Below are positions 1 to 11,250 of a DNA stretch of 64,000 nucleotides, piece after piece. Numbering within the stretch: the stretch's first letter is position 1; each line of letters starts with the position of its first letter. A model generated the notes under the pieces. It was given only the letters and a program-made list of their open reading frames with translations, made no database searches and was not told the origin of the DNA. A program made the translations under genes and the position numbers. Source of the DNA: Hyposmocoma kahamanoa (taxonomy: Eukaryota; Arthropoda; Insecta; Lepidoptera; Cosmopterigidae); NCBI RefSeq assembly GCF_003589595.1, contig NW_020653391.1:3663641-3727640 (forward strand), in the 5' to 3' direction.

Positions 1-1826
1 TTTAATCAAGGTTTGAAGTGTTAATTATATTAATAAATGAACGTCGATATTTATAAAATTAATTGTCTCAACAAAACGCTACCGCCAGCAGTGTCATGGT
101 GGTGATTGTATCCGAGACTTATCCAAAGTGTCAAATGTCAATCTCAAAAAACTCACAAGCCAAATTTTTCCAAACATTATTCTTCGTGTTTATTTAGTTT
201 TGTTATTGTTGGTTAAAAATTAAGGAGATAAAATATGAATCGGCATGAATAATTATTGGATATATATCGAATAATTATCTAAGAAAATAAATGTCTTTTT
301 AATTTCAAACCCTAATTTTAATTAAATAAATGTTAAATTTATTGTTCTATGTTGCGTACTGTAAAACTTTGTCACTTAAAAAAAACATTCGTCTGTCCTA
401 TATTTTTTTTCTACAGTAAAAACCAGAAAATGGCGTGTATATAAATTATATTAAGATTTTCATAACTAACAACGACTATTTATAATTTTCAACTTTTACA
501 TTTTGTATTAGTATAATTGTATAGCAACAATCATTTTTTAAATGTCAAAGTCAGTTTGTATCATTGCGCTGGATTAACTTGGCTAGAGATAGCTATAGCA
601 AAATATATGTACGTAAATTTCAAGGAAGTAACACATCAGAGTGCACAATACCTCCCTTCGAAATCTTGGAAATATTGTTTTGTGTTTTGTTCTATATTTT
701 TGATGTGGAAATAACAATTATTATTGCACACGTTTTGTAACTGTAAATAAAAATATAATTATTTTATTTTGATTTTTGCTTTTTATATTTTATCATTCCG
801 AGATTTCAGAAGGTCATCGCTTTACGTGTGTTACTTGAGGTTCGGGTAAATATTACACTGCCTCTTCCGATCTCTGTTAATGACGCATAAAAAATCGCCA
901 TGTTTTAAAATATAATTTTAAATACATATTCAAATCTGTGTGTAAACAGGAAGACTTCGTTGTTATATAATAATAGTATAAATACATATATTTCTAAAAA
1001 TTATTTTATTTCTGGAAGACGTCCGATTATAATATATAGATATAACACGTTTTTCTTACTTTATTCTACATTTGATATGAATAATAACGAAATTCACTAT
1101 CTTTTTTAAGCTGGAAGCCCAATTTCTTACAGGAGTATTATCAGTGAGTGTACCTACGTACGTTCTAATTGTTGGGTATGGTATCCACCCAAGGTTTTGG
1201 ATTTTTTTTAAATTTGATGTTTGTTTTCTTCTTAAATGCTAATTTTATTCTTGCAATTGCGTAATATTATTATTATTATTGTAATATTTATTTCTTTATA
1301 CGTATAACATACAACTATCAAATTGGAAGACACGTTTCACTATATATTGTCATTTATAACAATTTAAAATATAACACAATTGGATTGCGTAGGTGATTTA
1401 TAGAAACGGCGAAAACGCCATTTTGAAAATTTTTTCCAGATATGTTTTAGGTTTTCGCGATGTTATAAAATAGTTACGTTCAGTTTCAAATTCAATATAA
1501 AATTTAAGCTTATTTAATTAAAATCAAAATTGAATTTTAAAACAGGACGTAAATATTTTAAAATAGTCTTTAAAACCACGACCAAACATGCTCCCCGAAA
1601 ATAATTACGAACTGGCGCTTTTGCCCTTTCTACAAAACACCGACGATTTCAGTATTCCTTAAAACCTAAACAAATCTAGGATATAAAATACTTCGTCATT
1701 CAGACTAGATATTACTCTCAAAACATTTGAAGCCTCATAGTGTTGCGACGAAATACAATCGTATGAAGTGGGTACTCATAATTCTAAAAATAGATCAACA
1801 ATTTTACTAATACTACTTACATTGAT
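1..1826. other. AT-rich flank downstream of VGAT; no gene seen
   Basis: No convincing coding exon was found on either strand. The stretch lies downstream of the VGAT stop codon and may hold its 3' UTR. Six bases past the stop, read on the minus strand, is a consensus splice donor (GTAAGT at 1820-1815), so part of the 3' UTR may be spliced to an exon further left. The 65-codon plus-strand frame at 517-714 has no family features and is probably chance. Confidence 0.5.
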
Positions 1827-3884
1827 TTAGAACGGCAATCCTATCTTAAAAGCCTTTATGAGGGCTGAACCGGAATCATACATTCCTATCACACCGAAAA
1901 GAACACCGAGGCCTATTATAAAATAGTCATAGGCGATGGTAGTGCTTTCAAGCTGATTACCTTTCAGCTTCAAATGGAAATACGCTGGCCAAATAAAGCT
2001 CAACATAGTGCCAGTAAAACTGCCGATGAAGCCCATCAAAATAGCGAAATGCGGAATGAAAACTGCCATCAGCACTGTAAACATTATCACGCCAAGTCTC
2101 CAAGCTAGACCCCAAACTTTAAGTTCTCCGTCTAAAGCATAAATTACTGGGAAAAGAGTTTTTGGTTTGCCCCTGAAGAGAGCACGTTCAAGCAAATCAC
2201 ACGCAGCATAATATGGTAGTGGATAACTCAGAACCGCCTTGACAACAAGAAAGAAGTTCACTAGTCCCTTGAATCCAGCAGAACGAAGGTTGTTTGTTAT
2301 AACTTGCTGGGTGTCATTCTGAAAGGTCAGGAAGCACATGTATCCAAAGATAGACTTAAAGGCAGCAGCTGCGATGTGAGACCAATTCAACATCCACTCA
2401 AACCTTGAACGATCTTCCATATTTCCTTCTAGGGTTGGGAGAAAGATCTGAGACGTATAGGAAAAAACGATGACGCCTAAACTAATGGGAAAGTTTTCAA
2501 AATCTAGGCTCCATTTCACTTTAGACCAGCCCCAATCCCCTATGTAAAGGAGGCAGTATCCAAGAACAATAGCGTTAATAATCAAATGACTCATAGTGCA
2601 CCAGAAAGATAGCATGCTGACGCTCTGCAGCGACTTTAAGAACGCCAGAGGTAAAAGGAATATTCCTGTGAGCATCATCCATGAGCGAGCGTCAATTGAG
2701 CCGTCAGGGAACGTGCCGATCATAAGATCACCACAGACAACTACGTAAAGGATGCAGGTCATAACGAGTTCTATGATTTGGGCTACATTTACAATCCTGG
2801 CACCATACTTCCTTCCGAAGCACTCTTTGGCAATGCTGACGTATGAATCGCGGACTCTGACGCGCTGGCCCGAGACGGGATCGTCTTCGTACAGGCATTC
2901 TACGAGGATTTTGCCAGTGTAGCAACAAATGTGGGCAATTCCAATCATAGCAGCAATCGCCCAGTAGCCTCCTTGGAGTACAGCAAATGGTAGAGACACT
3001 ACAAACATGCCCTGAAAAGCAGAACATTATGCACATTTATTCAATTCTAGAACTCAAAATCAAAAACGTTGACCTCTCATCGTAGTAAGTTTTAATAAAT
3101 ACCTGGATAGCATTAGTGACGTTCCATGCGGCCTGGTACTCGTTGATCTTAGCACCCGGTGGTCCACCACCTTCTTCAAAGCCGCCTTCTTCAGACGAGG
3201 CGTAAAAGTCCACACTTTGCATACTTTGCGTCCTACAAAGATCGAATTTAGCTATCAATAAATAGTTCAACATAACCAAACTTTATGTCTTTGTGGTATG
3301 TCATAGTACTTACCTTGGTGCACCATCTTGTTGCGGATAGGTGTTCTGGTAGCTGGTAAACGAGTCTTCGGCCTGTAACTGTCCACTGAGGAACGGATTC
3401 GTCGGATTGGTGGACTGGTAACTCGGAGATGTAGTCTCATTCATGGTTGACAGTTCGCAGCTTTCGCCCATGTTTTCTGTTCAGGAAATTAATTTAATTT
3501 ATGCAATGACCACTGACAAAAACTGTATTGTGGAATATAGTTGCCCAGTTCTCATGGATTATATATATATATACATTTCAACTTCTGCATAGTTCTCTAC
3601 ATTGCTTTATTTATACTTTTTAATGGTATATTCAAAATCAATAATTCGAGGGGGAGGTTAAACTTAAAGAAAATTTTAAAACAATCACTTGCTACAGTGA
3701 CGTTCAAATAGTGTTTTTCTATCGATTCTTTGTTTCTTTCCTTACCTAAGTTCGCGAATCTAACATTTTGTGGGGGGCGCGGTGGTGGCCCTGGTTTATC
3801 AGGCACCTGCTGCCTGACGGTTTGCATTGCCACATCCAGCATATTCTTGATAGGGGGCACCTTGAAACGTCCCAGGTTCAACAT
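1827..3884 (-). CDS. VGAT: Vesicular inhibitory amino acid transporter (VGAT, SLC32 family), 4 exons
   Basis: Loads GABA/glycine into synaptic vesicles by proton exchange; an integral vesicle-membrane protein of the amino acid/auxin permease superfamily. Coding exons on the minus strand are 3884-3746, 3476-3314, 3232-3103 and 3011-1827. All junctions are GT-AG, the phases join without a break, and the total is 538 aa (family members are about 520-550). The N-terminus is hydrophilic with a Pro-rich patch at residues 30-38 and acidic Gly-rich sequence before the core. The core starts at NVTNAIQGMF (about 138-147). It continues with the family signatures VNVAQIIELVMTCILYVVV, SYTSQIFLPTLEGNM, SYPLPYYAACDLLE and VFIPHFAILMGFIGS, and about nine to ten hydrophobic segments. 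The start is the first in-frame ATG after a stop upstream of MLNLGRF. A splice acceptor-like CAG 10 nt before it suggests a 5' UTR intron. No disruption was seen, so it is probably functional. Confidence 0.96.
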
Positions 3885-4520
3885 ATTGGCTTTCTGTTAT
3901 TTCTCTTGAATATCTCAAATATGTGTCCAGGGGACTTATTTTTATTGTGAAGAAATTGCTATCATCAACTTTTACAAATACTGTGTCAGGTTTTATTGCT
4001 TCAATAAATATTTCAATAATTTAACTATGACTTTAAATTGACGTAACAGGAAGACATTGATTTTTAATAACACTATAATATTCTCTACTTTCTTAACTTT
4101 ATAACTTCATTGTATTATTTTCTAACTTTTAACACTAGTTTGGAAGACTTCTTTACACTAACACTAAGGTAAATTAGTATTGCATTATTGTGTAAAAGTG
4201 CCGTAAGATTTTTTGGCAGCCATTGCTTTGATATTTTCTGCCTCTAAATTCATTGTTTCAATGCTGACATTTTTCATTAATATTTTAACGGTTGACACTA
4301 TTGGTGATCACTGTACTATTTTTAAGTGTTTTTTGTTGACTTTAGGTTAGTATTTCGTGGTTTTTCAGCATTTTTACGGCAATTTTTCTTTCCAATGGCT
4401 GCTGGCACAGTTTTCCGCCCGAGGGTGTAACAAGGGGTGGCGGGGATGCTGCGCGGTGTGTCGATCGATGTAATCGCAAAGGGTGGATGCCATGCGATGT
4501 AGAGAGAGCGAAATCCAGTT
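3885..4520 (-). promoter_or_regulatory. Candidate 5' UTR/upstream region of VGAT
   Basis: This is the stretch directly upstream of the VGAT start. It ends in a locally GC-richer block (about 4380-4510) that stands out from AT-rich neighbours. I infer 5' UTR, 5' intron or promoter from position and composition only; no defined core promoter motif was identified. Confidence 0.3.
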
Positions 4521-5085
4521 TTGACTTTAGTTATTGTATTAATTAGTATATGATAAGTGTTGCGTAACTGAAAATGGATGGTCGCTCTTTGTACTTAAAT
4601 GGACGAAATTTTATTTTAAATAACAAAATAATTTGTATTTTTTATTATTATAATAGAACGTCAAAAAAATAAATATTTATTAATAAAAAGTATTTATTAA
4701 AAAACAAAAACATAGTTTGGTACTTTAGAAACTTGGTCGATTTTAAGTTTTTACATTTTCATGTAGAACGCAAACTTGACACGTTTACACTCGACTCTAT
4801 GCCAATTACAATAAGTCCAAAGTGATAGCGGATCGCGACATTAATTTATTTTATTTTGTTAGGGATATTATTTTGTTTCTCAAGAGCTATGTTTTACCGA
4901 AAAAATAAATAAAAAAAAGGGTATTATTAATAATGGAACGTGCTGACGGGCGGCCGCCATTGCGAAAAACACATTTGACGAGAACGGACGTGGTTTTTGT
5001 TTTCTTTGGATTTATAGTGGAAAGATATCATAATATAATTTATAACAGTCACTGGAGTCTCATTTCTACTATGACAATGTCTCTC
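4521..5085. other. Intergenic, nothing recognised
   Basis: AT-rich sequence with poly-A/T runs. An 86-codon plus-strand frame starts at 4933, but only its end (from about 5086) has recognisable content, and that belongs to a LINE fragment. Confidence 0.5.
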
Positions 5086-5236
5086 ACAATGTCTGCAGGA
5101 GGGCGGATGGCGGAGCAGGAGTGCATTCTAGAGTGGCGACCACGTCAAAGAACACGTAATGTAGGACGCAGTGCGGCAAGATGGGCGACCTGATAAAGGT
5201 GGCCGGCAGCGGCTGGATGCGGACTGCACAGGGCAC
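5086..5236 (+). pseudogene. RTE-like LINE C-terminal fragment, frameshifted
   Basis: The plus strand reads LEWRPRQRTRNVGRSAARW and then, after a one-frame shift, DLIKVAGSGWMRTAQ. This is the Trp/Arg-rich C-terminal tail common in insect RTE-like non-LTR retrotransposon polyproteins. The frame is broken and nothing upstream of the tail remains, so it is a dead 3' fragment. Confidence 0.7.
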
Positions 5237-5244
5237 TCCTGTTC

Positions 5245-5630
5245 TCCGTCCGAAACAATTACTATCAAATAAGTAATACTCGACAAAACTAAAACAAGCA
5301 GGATGCAAATGAAGCTTCAAAGAATAGAATCATTTATTTCATATTATCAGTTTCATAATATCACAATTCGAAATATAATGTCAAGGGATAACATGATCGT
5401 CATTAAGGTAAATAATAATTTTAATGTTATTATAAAATAAAATAATTAAAAGAGAAATAAAGAAAAATACGAACTACAAAAATACAAATAAAAATTCGTC
5501 TAAAATTAAAAATATAATTACAATTTCTTTAAAGGAAATTCCTCTACACTGTAGAATTCATTATCCAATAAAAGGTCTTTCAGTACATACATTTCAGTAT
5601 ACTTATTTGATAGTAATTGTTTCGGACGGA
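5245..5630. repeat. MITE-like element with perfect 30-bp terminal inverted repeats
   Basis: Bases 5245-5274 (beginning TCCGTCCGAAACAATTACTA) are the exact reverse complement of 5601-5630. They enclose 326 bp of AT-rich non-coding DNA. The size and perfect inverted ends suggest a non-autonomous DNA transposon. A related inverted pair lies at about 60917-61055. No target duplication could be assigned with confidence. Confidence 0.65.
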
Positions 5631-5632
5631 TT

Positions 5633-6684
5633 TCGGATGTACTCGTAGGACGGAGAAAAGGAGTAGACCTTCAGGAACGGGAGAGTTGTCGTGCTCAAAG
5701 TGACGCATAAGTCCAGCAGTGGATGCGTGTAAGCTGGTGATATTTATTGGCGCGGTTGTCTGGCACATTACTATTATTATTAGCCCCACACAATGAGCGC
5801 GACGCGGTAGGTGGGTATCCGCATAGGTTTGACAGCAATGTCAATTATAAACGCGCTTACATACGAATAGGGTAGTCTAGTTTAAGACGACGCACTTAAG
5901 GTTTGAGATCGTATAGAATGAAAACAAAAAGTGTTAGAAAATCAGCTATTATTTTATTTTATAGTCTACTTATCTGACTCTTACATACTAACGTGAAAAG
6001 TAGTTATATTTAATAGTGTGGTTGTAATTGATAAAAAAGTGCAATACGCAACACCTTTTTTGGTAGGACTTCGTTTATCGGTTGCACGAATCACCTCCAT
6101 ACGTTTCTGGTAATGTGATTTTTTGTCTCGGTATGCATGGGCCTTTGCTCGTGGAGAGCTGATAAAAATACTAGACTCTCGCAAAAGGTTTCAATTGATT
6201 GAGAAAGAGGCATAGCAATAGAAATTTTATTCAGAAGTACACTATTCTAATAAAAATGGTATGAGACTACGCGCGTACTCTTGCAACACGTCGAGTTGGG
6301 TACTCTTGCACACTTCAGCCATTTCAGAATAAAACTGCTATTAACCCCTATGTTGCAAGTGACCAGAATCGTTTGCAGTTTGACCTCTAGATGAGTTATT
6401 GGGCGATTTCATACAAAATTGGTTTTAAAAAAAAATGCTTAGTTTATTCTCAGTAACAATTTGAAAATACCAAAAAGTTTTTTGCAAATACATCAAAATG
6501 TTCAGATTTAGGTAGTTAGTTTCTTGGTTTTCAATAATGTTTCATAATTTTTCCGCGCAACAATTTCCACTTCTTAACACTACAAAATGACACTGAACTT
6601 AGTTGCTTAATGTAAATAACTTCTCGGCAATCTACATTGCGTACTCTTATCGGATGCGTCATCTTAGACCAGGCTACCCTAGGT

Positions 6685-6687
<3 letters not shown>
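5633..6687. other. No gene recognised
   Basis: AT-rich DNA with short frames only, no family motifs, and no clear repeat boundary. Confidence 0.45.
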
Positions 6688-6735
<48 letters not shown>

Positions 6736-6745
6736 NNNNNNNNNN

Positions 6746-6797
<52 letters not shown>

Positions 6798-6818
6798 GTG
6801 CGTGTGCGTGTGTGTGTT
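6688..6818. repeat. (TG)n microsatellite containing a 10-N assembly gap
   Basis: Pure TG dinucleotides on both sides of ten Ns at 6736-6745, then TG mixed with CG steps. The true tract length is unknown because the gap is a fixed-size placeholder. Frames crossing it are artefacts. Confidence 0.95.
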
Positions 6819-6834
6819 TGAGTATATATATATA

Positions 6835-6888
6835 GTTTTCAAACAAATAAATAACATTCTGTCTCTATTTCTGGTTATATACTCGATG
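6835..6888. repeat. Terminal fragment of the CATCGAG MITE family
   Basis: Ends with CTGGTTATATACTCGATG, the terminal inverted repeat of the MITE seen complete at 55868-56360. Only about 54 bp remain and they abut the microsatellite. The 30 bp directly after it (GTACAATGCAACGCGAAAG...) recur at about 21892-21925, apparently the end of another repeat. Confidence 0.7.
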
Positions 6889-6959
6889 GTACAATGCAAC
6901 GCGAAAGTTTAAAAGTATATAATGTCAATTATAATGAAACATTTAACCAACTCCCGCTG

Positions 6960-7140
6960 CCTATAAGTCGCTTTTTTTAAATACAAGTCGTGGACTTTGT
7001 GGTAAGCGACACGCCTGTCCATAACAGTTGCAGTGCCACTCAGAGCTTTAAAACGCAAAGATCTGGGAGCAAAACCACTGCGCCCGTCACTCTGAGACAT
7101 AAGTTGACTCTTGTCAATGGGCCTGTAACTTCACCACTTG
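6960..7140 (+). repeat. R-B interspersed repeat, partial
   Basis: Partial copy of a roughly 300-bp family found about nine times in the window. Shared landmarks are CGCCTGTCCATAACAGTTGC, then GCAAAGATCTG, then CTGAGACATAAGTTGAC. No long frame was seen. It is probably a retroposon (SINE or LINE 3' end), inferred from copy number and an A/T-rich tail at one end. Confidence 0.7.
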
Positions 7141-7283
7141 GAGTGTAGGGTTGTCACATTATTATTTTGGAAGCAATATTTTTTCTTTGAGGAAAGGAAA
7201 TTCATGACTTCATTCAAGAATTCAAAATCCTTTTTAGGCGACATTTGTGATCGACAGTGGATTATTGGGTTATTATTTCTATA

Positions 7284-7657
7284 AGGATGAGGCCCGACGA
7301 ACGAATAGTGAGTTGTGAGTTGTTTTATTTAAGTTGCGTATTTTACGTTGCAATCGGTTTCGTATAAAAGTCCGGTTTGTGCCACACGAGGATGCAAAAT
7401 GAGTTTATCTTCCGACTCACGCGCGTGATTACAATTGAATTTCGGTTGTACGGTAGTTGACGAAGAGGTGAGGGAAGTGGTTACGTTTCTTGCTCCATTA
7501 CACTATATGACACAAACACCCCGTACAAACGCTTAAAATCAACTGAATAAAATATATTCATCTGATGGCCCAACCGTATTTCAGTCGAACGTAAACTACG
7601 CGATTTAAAAAACGCGACTCACAACTCACCAAATTACGCTCGTCTGGCCTCACCCTA
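7284..7657. repeat. MITE-like element with imperfect inverted ends
   Basis: The left end GGATGAGGCCCGACGAACG, running on to GTGAGTTGTGAGT, is the imperfect reverse complement of the right end, which runs from ACTCACAACTCACC to GTCTGGCCTCACCC. The arms are about 40 bp and the whole is about 374 bp with no coding capacity. Probably a non-autonomous DNA transposon; superfamily unresolved. Confidence 0.6.
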
Positions 7658-7660
7658 AGG

Positions 7661-8412
7661 CAATGGTAAACATTAAAAACTTACCTAAATAATTATAGAA
7701 ATAAATGAGTACGAACACAAAAATAAAAATTAAACACAAACAAATATATTTTCTTCCAATTCTACGCATTTTTTATTAACTAGGGTTTGTTTTTTATCGG
7801 TGCTTTAAAAAAAGGTGCAATTATTTTTAACAAGTCGCACTCTTCAATTAAAAAAAATGCTAGTTTAGAAAGGCGTTTCCAGTTAGCTAGTCTTCAGGGA
7901 TGTCAGTCTTTGAAAATGGCGTGCAAGTTATTTTTTTTATTTCAATGGCCACGTATGCGGTAAGAATTTTATAATAATTTTAATTTTTCAACGGATTTAT
8001 TATAAATATAAATTACGTGGTAATTATCGAAAGTCCTTATTTGAGGGGTCATGTGAACACAACCTTTTCTTTTCGTCTTTATTTAGGAACTTTTATACAA
8101 TGTATATGCCAATTCCATCGTACCCTAAACTATAGTTTACATGTCTAGGCGGCGCTGTTGGAGAGCCGAACGCAACCTTATCACAATGTATTAATGATGA
8201 ACATTTGATTAAAACTGAACATGTCTGAAAATAATGGACGGTGTACCTAAGGTTAATGTTTATTAGCGAAGTTCGAATGAGGTAGAACTCACACTTGTCA
8301 GAGCCCATTGTACCACTTTCTGCACGTGTAGCCTGAGGGCTAGGAACACTAGTGTGGCTCACAACGCCCTTCCAGTACAGTACAACAATGCTTTTAGGGT
8401 ATTGTAGGCTAC
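7661..8412. other. No gene recognised
   Basis: Contains a 112-codon minus-strand frame (8431-8093) with no recognisable motif. Nothing else is supportable. Confidence 0.4.
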
Positions 8413-8555
8413 GGCCTCCGTGGCCGAACATCTATTTCTCTCGTGAGTTTGGGTATAATTTGTGGTTGTCTACGTGTATGTCCATGGCACCCGCGATACA
8501 GGGTTTCCCTAATGCAGGGCTTTGTTGAGAGTGTGCGTTATTATTATTAAATTGT
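8413..8555 (+). repeat. tRNA-derived SINE (family 1), internally deleted
   Basis: Begins GGCCTCCGTGGCCGAA, the A-box end of the SINE complete at 30369-30595. It then jumps straight to the shared tail (CTCTCGTGAGTTTGGGT ... CAGGGTTTCCCTA ... GTGTGCGTTATTATT). The B-box segment is missing, so this copy carries a deletion of about 65 bp. Confidence 0.75.
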
Positions 8556-8949
8556 TAATTTTAATAAATTTTCATAAGACACACAAAGGCGAGTGGACTA
8601 ACGCTAGAAAGAATTTGATATTAGAGGATAATAAAGAGGAGTAATAATACGGCTGTAATAAAAAAATTGGTGCATAAGAGTACCAGACACACTTACAGAG
8701 AGTTGTCTTGAACACGATCTTCACGAGGAGTACTGGAGTAGGTGTGAGCTAGAGTGTAGCCTACATATGTGAGCTAGGCTCTGACACAGTTAAAAAACTT
8801 TGAAAAGACCGGCAGTACTAACTTCGAGAATTTATGTTCTAGCGTCAATTAAATTGCTTACTTTAGTGCGTTTAATATTCGTTTGATTGTAAAGTAACAG
8901 TTATATAGGGCTATGAGTGTGTGCGTTATTATTATAATTATTGTTATTG

Positions 8950-9150
8950 GGTCTCCTTCGATACTGCAGTGCTTCGGGAATACACGACCGTTGAATGTTT
9001 TTACGCAACAATGCGTAAAAGATGTGCTTCACTAGTGCGCCGTGTGAGGAGCATCTCTAATAGTATCCTGAAAATGATCTCCAAAAGGCTTAAGTGTCCG
9101 TCTATGAATCACTGCTGTGCGATTTCAAATGTCATCGCGAAGCGGTGATT
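8950..9150 (+). pseudogene. LINE C-terminal fragment
   Basis: The plus-strand translation contains ATMRKRCASLVRRVRS followed by ISNSILKMISKR. It matches the C-terminal stretch of the 40814-43114 LINE (VLRRKIASLVSRLRG...NSILRVV) and of the fragment at 51077-51285. It is a 5'-truncated relic. Confidence 0.65.
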
Positions 9151-9160
9151 GAATTGAGAC

Positions 9161-9390
9161 GGCCGCCGTGGTCGAGTGGCTTGCATATTGGTTTTCATGG
9201 TGCCGGTTTCTGAGTTCCCGAGTTCGATCCCCGGCCGGGTCAGTGTAGAAACTAACTTTTCTATATCGTCTCTGGATGTTTGTTGTACCGTCGTTGTTTC
9301 CGATTTCCATAAAGCGCTTTAGCACTTACTTTGGGATCAGAGCAACGTATGTGATGTTGTTTAATACTTATTTATTTATAAAAAAAAGTA
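9161..9390 (+). repeat. tRNA-derived SINE (family 2)
   Basis: The A-box-like TGGTCGAGTGGC is followed about 45 bp later by the B-box GAGTTCGATCCCC. An unrelated body of about 150 bp and an A-rich end follow. This is Pol III SINE structure. The cloverleaf does not close, so it is not a tRNA gene. Confidence 0.65.
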
Positions 9391-11250
9391 TTTTAGAATT
9401 TTTATAGATGTAACTATAAGTATGTTATAACAAGTTATGGACCTAAGCTATCTGAAATAAATTAAAAACAGATAATCCGCGTCTTGAGTCCTCGGTAGGT
9501 ATGCGCCGAATGTACTACTAATAATTAATAAGATACTTCACCTGTCCCCTAATAGTCTTACTTGAAATATAGTCTGATGTTTATGTAGCAGAAAGAGTTC
9601 GTCGTTCGTAATGGCATATTGTGCTTTAATACACGTAAACCTTATACCCAGTACTGGGAAAAATGCGGGCTATATCTTTATTTGCAGTACGAAATACAAA
9701 TTGCTTTCATGGGGTATTTCAAAAATATAAAATAAGTTATTTTGACTTAAAATACAAAAGAAACGTTATGTTTACTTCATTTATTTAAAATACATATTAC
9801 TATCATTACAACTAATCGAACACCACGAAAAATTTTAAACAAACATCAATTACAATATACATTGCGGTCAGAATTTTGTATTACCAATTATAAAATACAG
9901 TTATAAGTAGTAATTTAAATGCAAGTCTTGCAAGCAGTAGTACAGAATCGACTGATGAGGTAATTTCGAGCCATGTTTTCAGAGCACATATAACATAAAG
10001 AACCACCCATGTTGCCAAGAATCGAATGACAACATAACTTTGGCAATGATAATCGACGCCTTTGAAATATACGGCCACGACCCCACGGATAAGCTGGATC
10101 ATTTGGCTCATTACCAGATTGAAATGATGAAAATAAAGCGTGCACCTGATCAGGTAATTCCTTAGATGAACTTTAGGTAGAACTAAAATCTAGAAGCTAG
10201 CAACCAAATACTAAAATAATTCAGTGTACTCTGTAGTTTTGTTTTCACTGATATTTTTATGATGGTCGTTAAATATCTAATCCGTAGTTTCATACGTTTT
10301 AGTGTAGCACTCACAATTTGACCTCTCATACTTTTTCTCATACATCTAAACACGCTCACTCGCTCGTAAAGTTCATCGTCTAAACTTACACAGGTCGCAC
10401 ACTCACGTAAAAATATACACACTCACACGTACACTAGCCCACACTCATCCAATGCACACACGCACATTGCACACACTCACACACACATCACACGCGCTTA
10501 CACACACATCACATGCACTCACTCATACATCTCACGCACTCACGCATCACACGCACTCTCACATAATTTTTTTATATTTTTCTTTTCTCTTTTCTTTTTA
10601 TTTATATAATTTGTTTCCATTTATTGATCAGAAATTCGGGAGGTGGAGGTCTGGTGACCTAAAACATAGGGAATCCTAGTTTAGGCTCCAGCCTCTACAA
10701 AATTTCCTATATACACTACTATTATTTCATTTAAATAGTTACGAATTTGTGGAGGAAATAAAGAATTTACTTTTTACTTACTAAGTTTACTATATTTTTA
10801 GACACTGCCTATCTTTTATTTTGTTTAGGATTAGCGCCATCTATCCATACTAGCAAGCGTTAATTTTAATTTAGTTTGTAGCACACAATGCCATCTATGA
10901 CACGAAAAATTTGTCGAAGTTCAGAAAATAATTTTAACTCATGGTCAATATTTGAATATTCTAATAAGAAGGAAGAAAAACTGACTAATTATATTTCATA
11001 TTAAAGAGGAATTAATTAATATCTACTGCCATTTACATATTAGAAAATACTTCTAAGCTTTCGACCAGCGCCAACTAAATAACTGACGGAATTTTTACCT
11101 TTTTCAGAGTTACGATTTGTAATGGAGATTAGCAGCCTCTTATATTGGTTCATGATATAACGTACGACAGAGCGAAACTTCAGTTACGCATTTTCACATA
11201 ATTTTGATTTTATACTGATTTTTGTTGAAGCACAATTTATAAATCTTTTT
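9391..11250. other. Intergenic, no gene recognised
   Basis: AT-rich, with an irregular CA-rich tract at 10380-10562. The short frames lack family features. The distal part would be the upstream region of gene P if the proposed first exon at 11251 is right. Confidence 0.4.
10380..10562. repeat. Degenerate CA-rich low-complexity tract
   Basis: An irregular run of CACA, CACG and CTCA units. The 75-codon frame beginning MHTRTLHTLTHT is a by-product of this composition. Confidence 0.85.

Noticed and set aside
2728..3279. Frames at 3036-2728 and 3279-3037 as separate genes
   Set aside because: One is an out-of-frame shadow of VGAT exon 4; the other is VGAT exon 3 running into introns.
6531..6912. 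Frames rich in Cys/Val or His/Thr across the TG and CA tracts
   Set aside because: They arise from dinucleotide repeats and cross N gaps.
8093..8431. 112-codon minus-strand frame
   Set aside because: No domain, no splice context, overlaps a SINE end; likely chance.
9161..9240. Genuine tRNA genes at 9161, 30369, 36660, 38789 and 52300
   Set aside because: A- and B-boxes are present but the acceptor stems do not close and each is followed by a shared repeat body; they are SINE or tRNA-module repeats.
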